From assembly GCA_017509755.1 (NCBI GenBank), contig JAFWOY010000017.1, forward strand, positions 1 to 48,917: a stretch of DNA of 48,917 nucleotides. Direction: 5' to 3'. Every line of letters begins with the position of its first letter. Position 1 is the stretch's first letter. Shown piece by piece: positions 26,011 through 33,702 of this stretch. Position numbers and translations under genes: made by a program. This stretch comes from Bacteroidales bacterium (lineage in GTDB: Bacteria; Bacteroidota; Bacteroidia; Bacteroidales; UBA932). Under the pieces are notes generated by a model. It was not told where the DNA came from. It searched no databases and saw only the letters and a list, made by a program, of their open reading frames with translations.

Positions 26011-27330
26011 ATGAAAAGAATCATACTGTTCGCAGCCTTGCTTTGCGTCGCATGGACGGCCGGCGCCCAGGAAAATCCCTGGACCCTGCAGGATTGCATC
26101 GGCTATGCGATCGACCACAACTTGAACGTGCAGCGGAGCGCCCTGCAGGTCCTGCAGCGCGAGATCGATGTCAATACGGCGGAGAACAACCGGCTTCCGG
26201 GTGTGCGGGGCAGCGCGTCGCAGAACTTCTCGTTCGGCCGTGGCCTGACCGCTGACAACACTTACGCCAATACGAATACGACCAACACGTCGCTCAGCCT
26301 GGGTGCCGACATGACCCTGTTCAACGGATTCCGCCTGCGCAACAACATTTTGCTGAGCAAATTGAATCTGGAAGCGGCGACGGTCGATCTGGAAAAGGCG
26401 AAAGATGATATCCGCGTGGCCGTGGCCAAGGCCTACGTGCAGATTCTCTACAACCGGGAGATCCTGGCCGTGGCGCAGCGCCAGATCGAGATTGATTCGA
26501 TGCAGGTGGTCCGGCTGGAGACACTGAAGGCCAACGGGAAATCGACGGCGGCCGAGGTGGCCGCGCAGCAGGCCTCGCTGGCACAGAGCCGTCTGACCTG
26601 CGTGCAGGCTGACAACAATCTCCGTCTGGCCCGGCTCGACTTGGCCCAGTTGCTGGAACTTCCTTCGCCCGAAGGATTCGACGTGGTGGTTCCGGATGAA
26701 GACGTGCTGGCCATCCCGATGCCTGCCGGACCGGAGGCGATCTATGAGGAAGCCGTCGGCATCAAGCCCGTCGTGCGGGCCGAAGAGACCCGGCTGGCCT
26801 ATGCGGAACGCAACATCGACCTGGCCCGCAGCGGCTACATGCCTTCCCTTTCGCTCAACGGCGGTATCGGAACGAACTACTATACCAGTTCGGGTTATCC
26901 GTCGAAGACCTTCTTCGAGCAGTTGGGCAACAACTTCAGCCAGTATGTCGGCCTTTCGCTCAACGTGCCGATCTTCTCGCGCATGGCCAACCGCAACCAG
27001 GTGAAGAGCGCGCGCATCAATTACGACAATCAGCAACTGCAGCTCGAGACGGCGAAGAAGCAGCTCTTCAAGGAAATCCAGCAGGCCTGGTACAACGCCC
27101 TTGCTGCGCAGAGCAAGTATGAGAGCGGCACACAGGCCGCCGCTGCGGCCGCCGAAAGCTTCGCCCTCGCCCAGGCGAAATACGAGAACGGCAAGGCCAC
27201 GCTCACCGAATTCAACGAATCCAAAAACCAATATCTCAAAGCCTGCTCCGACCTGGCACAGGCCCGTTACGAATTCCTTTATCAAACCCGGCTGCTCGAT
27301 TTCTATCGGGGGCGGGACCTCACGCTATGA
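26011..27330 (+). CDS. TolC-family outer-membrane efflux protein (439 aa)
   Basis: This is the outer-membrane channel of the tripartite pump. A signal peptide (MKRIILFAALLCVAWTAGAQ) is followed by two outer-membrane-efflux-protein repeats with long helices (WTLQDCIGYAIDHNLNVQ at the first, YEEAVGIKPVVRAEETRLAYAE at the second) and strand segments such as LSLNVPIFSRMANRNQV. Its length is within the family range. The stop overlaps the start of the PspC-domain gene (ATGA), which ties the pump to the regulatory genes. Confidence 0.95.
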   Translation: MKRIILFAALLCVAWTAGAQENPWTLQDCIGYAIDHNLNVQRSALQVLQREIDVNTAENNRLPGVRGSASQNFSFGRGLTADNTYANTNTTNTSLSLGADMTLFNGFRLRNNILLSKLNLEAATVDLEKAKDDIRVAVAKAYVQILYNREILAVAQRQIEIDSMQVVRLETLKANGKSTAAEVAAQQASLAQSRLTCVQADNNLRLARLDLAQLLELPSPEGFDVVVPDEDVLAIPMPAGPEAIYEEAVGIKPVVRAEETRLAYAERNIDLARSGYMPSLSLNGGIGTNYYTSSGYPSKTFFEQLGNNFSQYVGLSLNVPIFSRMANRNQVKSARINYDNQQLQLETAKKQLFKEIQQAWYNALAAQSKYESGTQAAAAAAESFALAQAKYENGKATLTEFNESKNQYLKACSDLAQARYEFLYQTRLLDFYRGRDLTL

Positions 27331-27896
27331 AAAAGACCCTGAACATCGGCATCGGCGGCAAGAGCTTCATCATCGATGAAGATGCGCACGAGCGCCTCAG
27401 CAAGTACCTCGAAACGTTCCGTTCGCGACTCACGGGCGAACAGGGCAGCGAGGTGATGGACGATATCGAAGCCCGCATTGCGGAGCTTCTGCTCTCAAAC
27501 CTCGGTTCCGGCCAGCAATCCGTGAGTCTGGCCCTGGTCAACCGGATCACTGCCCAGCTCGGCATGCCCGACGGCAAACCTGAATTTGAAAACACTAACG
27601 AAAACATGGAGGAAACAATCATGAGCGAACCCCTCAAAAAACTGTATCTGGATGTCGAAAGCCGCAAACTGGGAGGCGTGTGCAGCGGCCTGGCGGCCTA
27701 TTTCGACGTGGACGTGACGATCATCCGCATCGTCTTCCTGGCCCTGCTTCTTTGCGGAAGCTTCGGCTTCTGGTTGTATCTGATTGTCTGGATTGTGGCG
27801 CCCAAGGCCGTGACCCCCGCACAGAAGTGCGAACTGCGCGGTCTGGAGACGACGGCCGAGAACCTGGCTAAATTCACCGATAGCAGCAAGCGATAA
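27327..27896 (+). CDS. PspC-domain membrane protein (189 aa)
   Basis: An N-terminal cytoplasmic region (about residues 1-80, KSFIIDEDAHERLSKYLETF) has a counterpart in the second PspC protein of this operon. It is followed by a PspC domain (about 103-165: KKLYLDVESRKLGGVCSGLAAYFDVD, then a hydrophobic stretch LLLCGSFGFWLYLIVWIVAP). PspC proteins sense or respond to membrane stress. It overlaps the tolC-like gene by 4 nt and lies 1 nt before the padR start. The pairing of PadR with PspC is common in Bacteroidetes; the mechanism here is not known. Confidence 0.9.
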   Translation: MKKTLNIGIGGKSFIIDEDAHERLSKYLETFRSRLTGEQGSEVMDDIEARIAELLLSNLGSGQQSVSLALVNRITAQLGMPDGKPEFENTNENMEETIMSEPLKKLYLDVESRKLGGVCSGLAAYFDVDVTIIRIVFLALLLCGSFGFWLYLIVWIVAPKAVTPAQKCELRGLETTAENLAKFTDSSKR

Positions 27897-27897
27897 G

Positions 27898-28230
27898 ATG
27901 ATGGAAATCAATACTGAAAATGTGCGGTCCCAAATGCGGAAAGGGGTGCTGGAATACTGCATCCTGAGCATTCTGGACAAGAAGGAAGCCTATGCCTCCT
28001 CGATCATCGACGAGCTCAAGAGCGCCAATATGATCGTGGTGGAGGGGACCCTCTATCCGCTGCTCATCCGGCTCAAGAACCAGGGATCGCTGACGTACCG
28101 CTGGGAGGAATCCCCGCAGGGGCCTCCGCGGAAATACTATTGCATCAGCGAGGCGGGCCATGCGCTGCTGGCGGAAATGGACGCTTCGTGGACGGACCTT
28201 GTCGAAACCATCAAAACCTTGAAACAATGA
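27898..28230 (+). CDS. PadR-family transcriptional regulator (110 aa)
   Basis: This is a winged-helix repressor of the short PadR type. The N-terminal half has QMRKGVLEYCILSILDKKEAYASSIIDEL and the recognition-helix region VVEGTLYPLLIRLKNQG, then a wing (PRKYYCISEAG) and a C-terminal dimerisation helix (WTDLVETIKTL). Start codons at 27898 and 27901 are equally good. PadR repressors usually control neighbouring efflux genes and their own operon; the palindrome at 21594-21614 is the best candidate site. The stop overlaps the next gene by 4 nt. Confidence 0.95.
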   Translation: MMEINTENVRSQMRKGVLEYCILSILDKKEAYASSIIDELKSANMIVVEGTLYPLLIRLKNQGSLTYRWEESPQGPPRKYYCISEAGHALLAEMDASWTDLVETIKTLKQ

Positions 28231-29243
28231 CAGAAGTACAGAAAGTAAGCATCGGCGGCTATGCCTTCACGCTGGAAGTGGAGGCCTACGCCATTGTCAA
28301 ACAATATCTGGATGAGCTGGAGGCGCACTACGCCCCGCTGGAAGGCGGCGCGGAAGTGATGGAAGGTTTCGAGGAAAGGATGGCGGAACTGCTCTATGAG
28401 AAATGCGCGGATGACGGTGTCGCCTCCGTGGCGGAAGTCCAGGAGATCATCGACATCCTGGGCAAGCCTTCGACCATCGAAGCGGAGAGCGATCCGGAAC
28501 CCCGGAAAGAAAGCGAGCCGGATAGTGACAAGAAAAAAGCCAAGCGCAGGCTCTATCGCGATCCGGTCAACAAGATGGTAGGGGGCGTGTGCAGCGGCCT
28601 CGGGGCTTATTTCCGCTGTGACGTGGTGCTGATCCGCATCATTTTCATCGGTTTGACGATCCTGGGTTGCGTCATCAGCTACCATAGCAGGCATATTGAC
28701 AGCCTCGGCATGTTCGCGCCGCTGGCCTACCTGATCTGCTGGATCGCGATGCCGGAAGCCCGGACGGTCAAGCAGCGTTGGGAGATGGGGGTGATGAATC
28801 CGCCGGCGGGCGCAGCGGCTGCGGCGGGAACCGCCGCAGCACCGACCGGCCAGCCGGTCGGCAGCGGCCTGGGCCGCGTGCTGCGCATCCTCATCGGCGC
28901 TTTATTGCTGTTGATGGCGGTCGGCGGATTGACGGTCGGACTGACCCTTTTGTTCGGCTATTCGATCTTTGACTGGGATTTCCTCAATGAGATCAAGGAT
29001 GAGTTGGCTTTCAACGCGCCGGGCGTCTTGCCGCTGCTCTCGACAGTCATCTATAAGATCTCAGTCCTGCTGGTCTGTTTCCTGCCGTTCGTGGGCATGC
29101 TATACGGAGGCATCATGATGATCTTCGACTTGCGGTCGCCCCGCTGGCGCCCCGGCCTGATCATCTTCCTCCTGTGGATCATTGCCCTGACAGTCTTTAC
29201 CGTACTGACCTTGATGGCGACTTTCCAGACAGACTGGTTCTAG
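28227..29243 (+). CDS. PspC-domain multi-span membrane protein (338 aa)
   Basis: The N-terminal region (about residues 1-85, VQKVSIGGYAFTLEVEAYAIVKQ) resembles that of the first PspC protein. A charged linker (about 88-113) leads to a PspC domain (RLYRDPVNKMVGGVCSGLGAYFRCD, about 114-185). An Ala/Gly-rich linker (PPAGAAAAAGTAAAP) is followed by further helices (about 218-240, 275-300, 315-335). It is the last gene of the efflux operon, before a strong terminator. Probably it signals membrane state to PadR or to the pump; this is inferred from linkage. Confidence 0.9.
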   Translation: MTEVQKVSIGGYAFTLEVEAYAIVKQYLDELEAHYAPLEGGAEVMEGFEERMAELLYEKCADDGVASVAEVQEIIDILGKPSTIEAESDPEPRKESEPDSDKKKAKRRLYRDPVNKMVGGVCSGLGAYFRCDVVLIRIIFIGLTILGCVISYHSRHIDSLGMFAPLAYLICWIAMPEARTVKQRWEMGVMNPPAGAAAAAGTAAAPTGQPVGSGLGRVLRILIGALLLLMAVGGLTVGLTLLFGYSIFDWDFLNEIKDELAFNAPGVLPLLSTVIYKISVLLVCFLPFVGMLYGGIMMIFDLRSPRWRPGLIIFLLWIIALTVFTVLTLMATFQTDWF

Positions 29244-29256
29244 TTCTGATTCTAAT

Positions 29257-29291
29257 AAAAAAAGCGCTGCCCATTTCGGCAGCGCTTTTTT
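29257..29291. terminator. Bidirectional intrinsic terminator
   Basis: GCGCTGCC (29264-29271), a 6-nt loop, and GGCAGCGC (29278-29285) form a perfect stem with A and T runs on both sides. It ends the efflux operon on the plus strand and the secG operon on the minus strand. Confidence 0.92.
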
Positions 29292-29310
29292 ATTGGCGGT
29301 TGCTCTCTGA

Positions 29311-29667
29311 TTAATTATTCTCACCGTCCGGCGTGGTGGCAGCGTCCGGGGTTGCGGTCATCGGAATCTCAGGAGCTCCTTCCACGGGAACCGTCTGCTC
29401 GATCTGGTTCTTGATGTTGGAGTGGCGGGAACTGCGCTGCGGAATCACGAACGTGGCGACGACGCAGAGAACGATGATGGCAATGGCCAGGGTCCAGGTT
29501 GCTTTCTCGAGGAAGTCGGCCGTCTGGCGGACGCCGAAGGTCTGGTTGCCGGCTGCGAAATTGGCTGCCAGTCCACCGCCCTTGGAGTTCTGGAGAAGGA
29601 CGACGATGGTCAGGAGGATACTCGCAATCACGATGAGGATGGAGAGTGTGATGTATGCTGCTTGCAT
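29311..29667 (-). CDS. secG: Preprotein translocase subunit SecG (118 aa)
   Basis: This is a small inner-membrane subunit of the Sec translocon. It has two helices (about residues 3-25 and 55-76) that flank the conserved loop LLQNSKGGGLAANF, followed by a low-complexity Pro/Thr/Ala-rich tail typical of Bacteroidetes SecG. It is the last gene of a four-gene operon behind a sigma-54 activator gene, with 4 nt after the TPR-protein stop. Confidence 0.95.
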   Translation of the reverse strand: MQAAYITLSILIVIASILLTIVVLLQNSKGGGLAANFAAGNQTFGVRQTADFLEKATWTLAIAIIVLCVVATFVIPQRSSRHSNIKNQIEQTVPVEGAPEIPMTATPDAATTPDGENN

Positions 29668-29671
29668 TGTT

Positions 29672-30214
29672 TTATGATTTATTATTTTTTACTTTTTCGA
29701 TAAGAGTCGCAAAATAAGCACTTTTTTCTGGAAATAACAAAATAAGTTTCTCGTAAATGTCTATGGCTCGCTGGTAAAGCTCCTGCTGGGCATAGATTTG
29801 GGCCAGGGTTTCACTGACCATCGTCCGGTCGCTGTCCACTTCTTCCGCCACGGCCGGTGCATAGTCCACGCTGCCGGCGCGGGCGCCGAACACAGGAGTC
29901 GTAACCGAAAAGCCTTCCTGCTCCAGCCGTTCGAAATCGGCTTGCCCGAAATAATCCCCGCCGACCACATAATACTGCGGCCGTGCGGGCTTTTCTTCAG
30001 GTACTGTTTCCTTGACAGGCACTTTCCCGGTCAGCAGCCGGAGCATTTCGTCGCGCGACAGGAAAAAGACGGCATCCCGGCCGACGGCCCGCCGCAAAGC
30101 GGCCTCGTCGCCACCCTGGCGTGCGATGGCTTCCCGCCGCGCTACGGTAAACCAGGGGCAGTCTTCCAGCAGTTGCTGGAGTTCTGCGGGAGAGAGACGG
30201 GTGAGATCTACCAT
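29672..30214 (-). CDS. TPR-like hypothetical protein of the lptE-secG operon (180 aa)
   Basis: There is no signal peptide. The N-terminal half ([24 protein letters not shown]) is of unknown fold; near the C-terminus a tetratricopeptide-like segment ([31 protein letters not shown], about residues 139-169) suggests protein binding. The gene overlaps lptE by 7 nt and precedes secG by 4 nt. The order sigma-54 activator, lptE, this gene, secG is one I know from other Bacteroidales, so a role in envelope assembly is likely, but none is established here. Confidence 0.85.
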   Translation of the reverse strand: MVDLTRLSPAELQQLLEDCPWFTVARREAIARQGGDEAALRRAVGRDAVFFLSRDEMLRLLTGKVPVKETVPEEKPARPQYYVVGGDYFGQADFERLEQEGFSVTTPVFGARAGSVDYAPAVAEEVDSDRTMVSETLAQIYAQQELYQRAIDIYEKLILLFPEKSAYFATLIEKVKNNKS

Positions 30215-30717
30215 TGTGCGACCGTTGCGTTGAAGATATCGTCCACCAGTTTTTTGACAATCGTTTCGCAGAGCGTCCCTTCCACCATGTCGAGGGTATT
30301 GTTGGAGTCATAGTCCTCGTAGCCTGCGAACGACTGTTCCAGGTCGTCTTCGGGATGCAGCACGTTGGTGAATTTCACCTTGCAGGTGACAGTCAGGCGG
30401 TTGAGGGCTGCCACTTCATTGGCGGTCACGGCCGCGGCGCGTACGTCATACGATTCGATGGTGACAAGCAGGTTGAGGTCGCCCTCTTCGGTCACCTGCT
30501 CCAGTTTGGTCAGCTTGCGGAACTTGTCGTTGAGCTCTTCCGTGAGCTGGTTGGCCAGCGATGGGTTGACCTTGGTCGCCTTGTTGACCACCGGCTCGAT
30601 GCAGATGGTCTTCACGTCGGGCTGGATGGACGTGCCGCTGAAGGAGTAGATGCCACAGCCGGCAATGGTCGCGAAGGTGGCTGCCAGGAGGAGGGTTATG
30701 CGGAGTTTGCGTTTCAT
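30208..30717 (-). CDS. lptE: LPS-assembly lipoprotein LptE (169 aa)
   Basis: This is an outer-membrane lipoprotein that plugs the LptD barrel in lipopolysaccharide export. The lipobox is IAGC with Cys21, followed by the family start [21 protein letters not shown] and the region [21 protein letters not shown]. The frame is open further upstream, but the ATG at 30717 gives the signal peptide and overlaps the activator stop (ATGA). The length is normal for Bacteroidetes LptE. Confidence 0.9.
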   Translation of the reverse strand: MKRKLRITLLLAATFATIAGCGIYSFSGTSIQPDVKTICIEPVVNKATKVNPSLANQLTEELNDKFRKLTKLEQVTEEGDLNLLVTIESYDVRAAAVTANEVAALNRLTVTCKVKFTNVLHPEDDLEQSFAGYEDYDSNNTLDMVEGTLCETIVKKLVDDIFNATVAQW

Positions 30718-31853
30718 TGGATGCCGAGTTCTTTGATTTTGCGGTACAGGGTCCGCTCGGAAATGCCGAGCTCTTCGGCGGCTTTCTTGCGCCGGCCGCC
30801 GTTGCGTTCGAGCGCTTTCCGGATGAGGTCGGCGCTCACGTCCTGGATGGAGACAGGTTCGGCAGGGTTGGAGTGGACGTCTTCCGCACTGATGAGCAGA
30901 TGGCCGGCAGGCTGGGGCACTTCTTCCTCCCGGGGCAGGTGCCCTTCGTCGAGGCGCGCTTTGATCTCGTCGATTTCGTGGCGCAGCTGGTAGAGGACCT
31001 TGAAGATGATGTCGCGGTCGCTGAGGTAGTCGGCGCCGGACTCGCCGGTCCGGACGGGGAGGGCAGCGGAACCTTCGGACGGGAGATAGCGCACGAGCAC
31101 TTCGGCTGAGATCATCCGGTTGGTCTCCAGCACGGAGAGGCGGTTGACCACACTTTGCAGCTGCCGTACGTTGCCCGGCCAGCGGTAGGCGCAGAGCATC
31201 GTCTGGGCCTCCGGCGTGAGCCGCACAGCCGGCACCATGTTCTGGTCGGCGAAATCCAGTGCGAATTTCTTGAAAAGCAGCAGGATGTCGCCTTTCCGTT
31301 CGCGGAGCGGCGGAACGGTGATGGGGACCGTGCACAATCTATAATAGAGGTCTTCCCGGAACTTGCCGTCGCGGATGGCGTTGAGGAGGTTGACATTGGT
31401 GGCGGCTACCACGCGGACGTTGGTCTTCTGGACCTTGGCCGACCCGACCTTGATGAATTCGCCGGTCTGCAGGACGCGGAGCAGGCGGACCTGGGTCGAA
31501 AGCGGCAGTTCGGCCACCTCGTCGAGGAAGAGCGTTCCGCCGTCCGCCTCTTCGAAGTAGCCCTTGCGGGTCTCGATGGCGCCGGTGAAAGAGCCTTTTT
31601 CATGGCCGAACAATTCGGAGTCGATGGTCCCTTCCGGGATGCCGCCGCAGTTGATGGCCAGGTAAACGTTATGCTTGCGGGCGCTGTATTGGTGGATGAT
31701 CTGCGGGATGACCTCCTTGCCCACGCCGCTCTCGCCTGTGACCAGCACGGAGAGGTTCGTAGGCGCCACCTGGCGGGCGATTTCAAGGGCCCTGTCCAGC
31801 TCGGGGTCGCTGCCGATGATTCCGAAGCGCTGTTTGATCTGATTCAAATCCAT
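30714..31853 (-). CDS. Sigma-54-dependent transcriptional activator without receiver domain (379 aa)
   Basis: The AAA+ domain starts near residue 15: Walker A GESGVGKEV (about 40-48), the sigma-54 contact loop reading GSFTGA where GAFTGA is usual, and Walker B GGTLFLDEV. A Fis-type helix-turn-helix is at the C-terminus (RKKAAEELGISERTLYRKIKEL). No N-terminal receiver or GAF domain is present, so activity must be controlled by level or by another protein. It heads the operon with lptE and secG. A TATCTTTG element ends 6 nt before the ATG, so the mRNA is probably leaderless. Confidence 0.95.
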   Translation of the reverse strand: MDLNQIKQRFGIIGSDPELDRALEIARQVAPTNLSVLVTGESGVGKEVIPQIIHQYSARKHNVYLAINCGGIPEGTIDSELFGHEKGSFTGAIETRKGYFEEADGGTLFLDEVAELPLSTQVRLLRVLQTGEFIKVGSAKVQKTNVRVVAATNVNLLNAIRDGKFREDLYYRLCTVPITVPPLRERKGDILLLFKKFALDFADQNMVPAVRLTPEAQTMLCAYRWPGNVRQLQSVVNRLSVLETNRMISAEVLVRYLPSEGSAALPVRTGESGADYLSDRDIIFKVLYQLRHEIDEIKARLDEGHLPREEEVPQPAGHLLISAEDVHSNPAEPVSIQDVSADLIRKALERNGGRRKKAAEELGISERTLYRKIKELGIQ

Positions 31854-31854
31854 A

Positions 31855-31886
31855 TTTGCAAAGATACGAAAAATGTATTACATTTG
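31855..31886 (+). promoter_or_regulatory. -33/-7 promoter of the TPR lipoprotein gene
   Basis: TTTG at 31855-31858, a 20-bp spacer, and TACATTTG at 31879-31886 fit the full Bacteroidetes promoter consensus. The leader to the start at 31945 is about 50 nt. Confidence 0.7.
31859..31866 (-). promoter_or_regulatory. -7 promoter element for the sigma-54 activator operon
   Basis: The minus strand reads TATCTTTG, ending 6 nt before the start codon at 31853. It overlaps the spacer of the divergent plus-strand promoter, so the two promoters probably exclude each other. Confidence 0.6.
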
Positions 31887-31944
31887 TAAGATGATATTAC
31901 CCGACATGGGACAAAACCAATAATTAACAAATAAAAACGTTTTT

Positions 31945-33591
31945 ATGAAAAAATCACTTTTCAGCATTCTGCTCATCGCAGTCTTTTCGTTTGGGCTCGT
32001 TTCCTGCAACCAGGCCCAGAAGATGATCGACGCGGCCGACCAGATCACCATCAAGTGCGATCCGGAAGTACTTGAGGTTGTGGCCGGCAACATCGATGCT
32101 ACTGTCTCCGTGACCTTCCCGCCGGAGTACTTCCTCCCGAAGGCCACGCTCGAGGTCACGCCCGTGATCCTCTATGTGGGCGGTGAAGCCGTCGGCAAGC
32201 CGTTCACCTACCAGGGTGAAAAGATCACCGACAACTTCAAGACGGTCACCCGCAACGGTGCGACCATCACCGAGAAGGTCCACTTCGAGTATGTGCCGGG
32301 TATGGAGAAATGCGAGCTCGTCGGCCGTGCGAAGGTCTATTACAAAGGTAACGAGTATGAGTATCCTGCCGACATCAAGATCGCGGACGGTGCCAACACC
32401 ACCTACATGCTCGCCGACTGCGAAGGCAGCTACCACTATCTGGCCGATGGCTACCAGGAAGTGATCCCCGAGACCGCCGAGGCCCAGATCATGTACCTGA
32501 TCAACAGCTCCGACGTCCGTAACTCCGAGCTCAAGAGCAACGACGTGAAAGACTTCCAGGAAGCCCTCAAGGCCCTGGCCAACGACGACCGTCGCGAAGT
32601 CAAAGGCACCGAGATCGTGGCTTACGCTTCCCCGGATGGCCCGGAAGCCCTCAACAACAAGCTCTCCGCCAACCGTGAGAAGACGGCTGCCAAGGCTTTC
32701 GACAAGATCACCAAGAAGCTCAACACCGGTGAAGTCTCTTCCCGTACGATCGGTGAGGACTGGGAAGGTTTCCAGGAACTGGTGAACAACTCCAACATCG
32801 AAGACAAGGAGCTCATCCTCCGCGTCCTTTCGATGTACAGCGACCCGAACGTCCGCGAGCGTGAGATCAAGAACATGTCTTCCGTCTATTCTTCGCTGAA
32901 GACCAACATTCTCCCGCAGCTGCGCCGCGCCCGCTTCATCACCAACGTGGAATACACCAACTACACCGCTGAAGAACTGGCCGACCTCGTGGACAACAAC
33001 ATCGACGTGCTCGACGAGCCCGCCCTCCTGCGTGCCGCCGCCAATGCCAAGGACATCGACGCCAAGATCGCCATCTACAAGAAAGCCGTTGACAAGTACG
33101 GCACCGACAAGGCGAAGTACAACCTCGGCGTGGCTTACCTCGACAAGGGTGACAACAACGCCGCCAAGAACGCTTTCGACAAGATGGCCAAGAAGGAAGG
33201 CAACTGCTACAACAACGTGATGGGTGTCCTGGCCATGCGTGCCGGCAAGCTCGATGAAGCTTCCAACTGGTTCTCCAAGGTCACCTGCAAGCACGGCAAG
33301 ATCAACCAGGGTACGATCGATATCTTCAAGGGCAAGTACAACGACGCCGCCACGAAACTGGCCGGCAGCGGTACGCACAACGAGACCATCGCTTACCTCC
33401 TGACCAACCAGCTCGACAAGGCCGCCGAGACCATCAAGGGCAACTGCCCGTACTGCAACTACAAGAAGGCCATCATCGCCGCCCGCAAGGGTGATGTGAA
33501 TGCCTACAAGGCCGCCATGGAGATCGTCAACAAGAACGAGAAACTCGCCGACCGCGCTACGAAGGACGTCGAGTTCCTGAAGTTCAGATAA
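31945..33591 (+). CDS. Lipoprotein with OmpA-like and TPR regions (548 aa)
   Basis: A lipoprotein signal peptide ends in LVSC (Cys21). The N-terminal third is beta-rich (KATLEVTPVILYVGGEAVG). Near residues 210-260 the stretch EIVAYASPDGPEALNNKLSANREKTA resembles the peptidoglycan-binding motif of OmpA-like domains. From about residue 355 to 500 there are TPR-like helices (AIYKKAVDKYGTDKAKYNLG, AYLDKGDNNAAKNAFDKMAK). Codon use is strongly biased to C-ending Asn, Asp, Tyr and Phe codons and AAG Lys, more than in neighbouring genes, which points to high expression. It has a full consensus promoter and its own terminator. Function unknown; a cell-envelope structural role is plausible. Confidence 0.85.
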   Translation: MKKSLFSILLIAVFSFGLVSCNQAQKMIDAADQITIKCDPEVLEVVAGNIDATVSVTFPPEYFLPKATLEVTPVILYVGGEAVGKPFTYQGEKITDNFKTVTRNGATITEKVHFEYVPGMEKCELVGRAKVYYKGNEYEYPADIKIADGANTTYMLADCEGSYHYLADGYQEVIPETAEAQIMYLINSSDVRNSELKSNDVKDFQEALKALANDDRREVKGTEIVAYASPDGPEALNNKLSANREKTAAKAFDKITKKLNTGEVSSRTIGEDWEGFQELVNNSNIEDKELILRVLSMYSDPNVREREIKNMSSVYSSLKTNILPQLRRARFITNVEYTNYTAEELADLVDNNIDVLDEPALLRAAANAKDIDAKIAIYKKAVDKYGTDKAKYNLGVAYLDKGDNNAAKNAFDKMAKKEGNCYNNVMGVLAMRAGKLDEASNWFSKVTCKHGKINQGTIDIFKGKYNDAATKLAGSGTHNETIAYLLTNQLDKAAETIKGNCPYCNYKKAIIAARKGDVNAYKAAMEIVNKNEKLADRATKDVEFLKFR

Positions 33592-33616
33592 CAAAAACAT
33601 TTTTGTTACAAAATTT

Positions 33617-33647
33617 AGCCGGTTGGAGTATCAACCGGCTTTTTTTT
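33617..33647 (+). terminator. Intrinsic terminator
   Basis: AGCCGGTTG (33617-33625), a 6-nt loop, and CAACCGGCT (33632-33640), followed by a run of eight T, end the TPR lipoprotein transcript. The nrdD -7 element begins only 4 nt after the T run. Confidence 0.92.
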
Positions 33648-33650
33648 GTT

Positions 33651-33658
33651 TACCTTTG
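33651..33658 (+). promoter_or_regulatory. -7 promoter element for nrdDG
   Basis: TACCTTTG matches the -7 consensus and lies 44 nt before the nrdD start. Its -33 region falls inside the preceding terminator hairpin and shows no TTTG. Confidence 0.5.
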
Positions 33659-33702
33659 TAAACCCGACAACACATCACACACCCCTCCGTTGGGACATAA
33701 CT

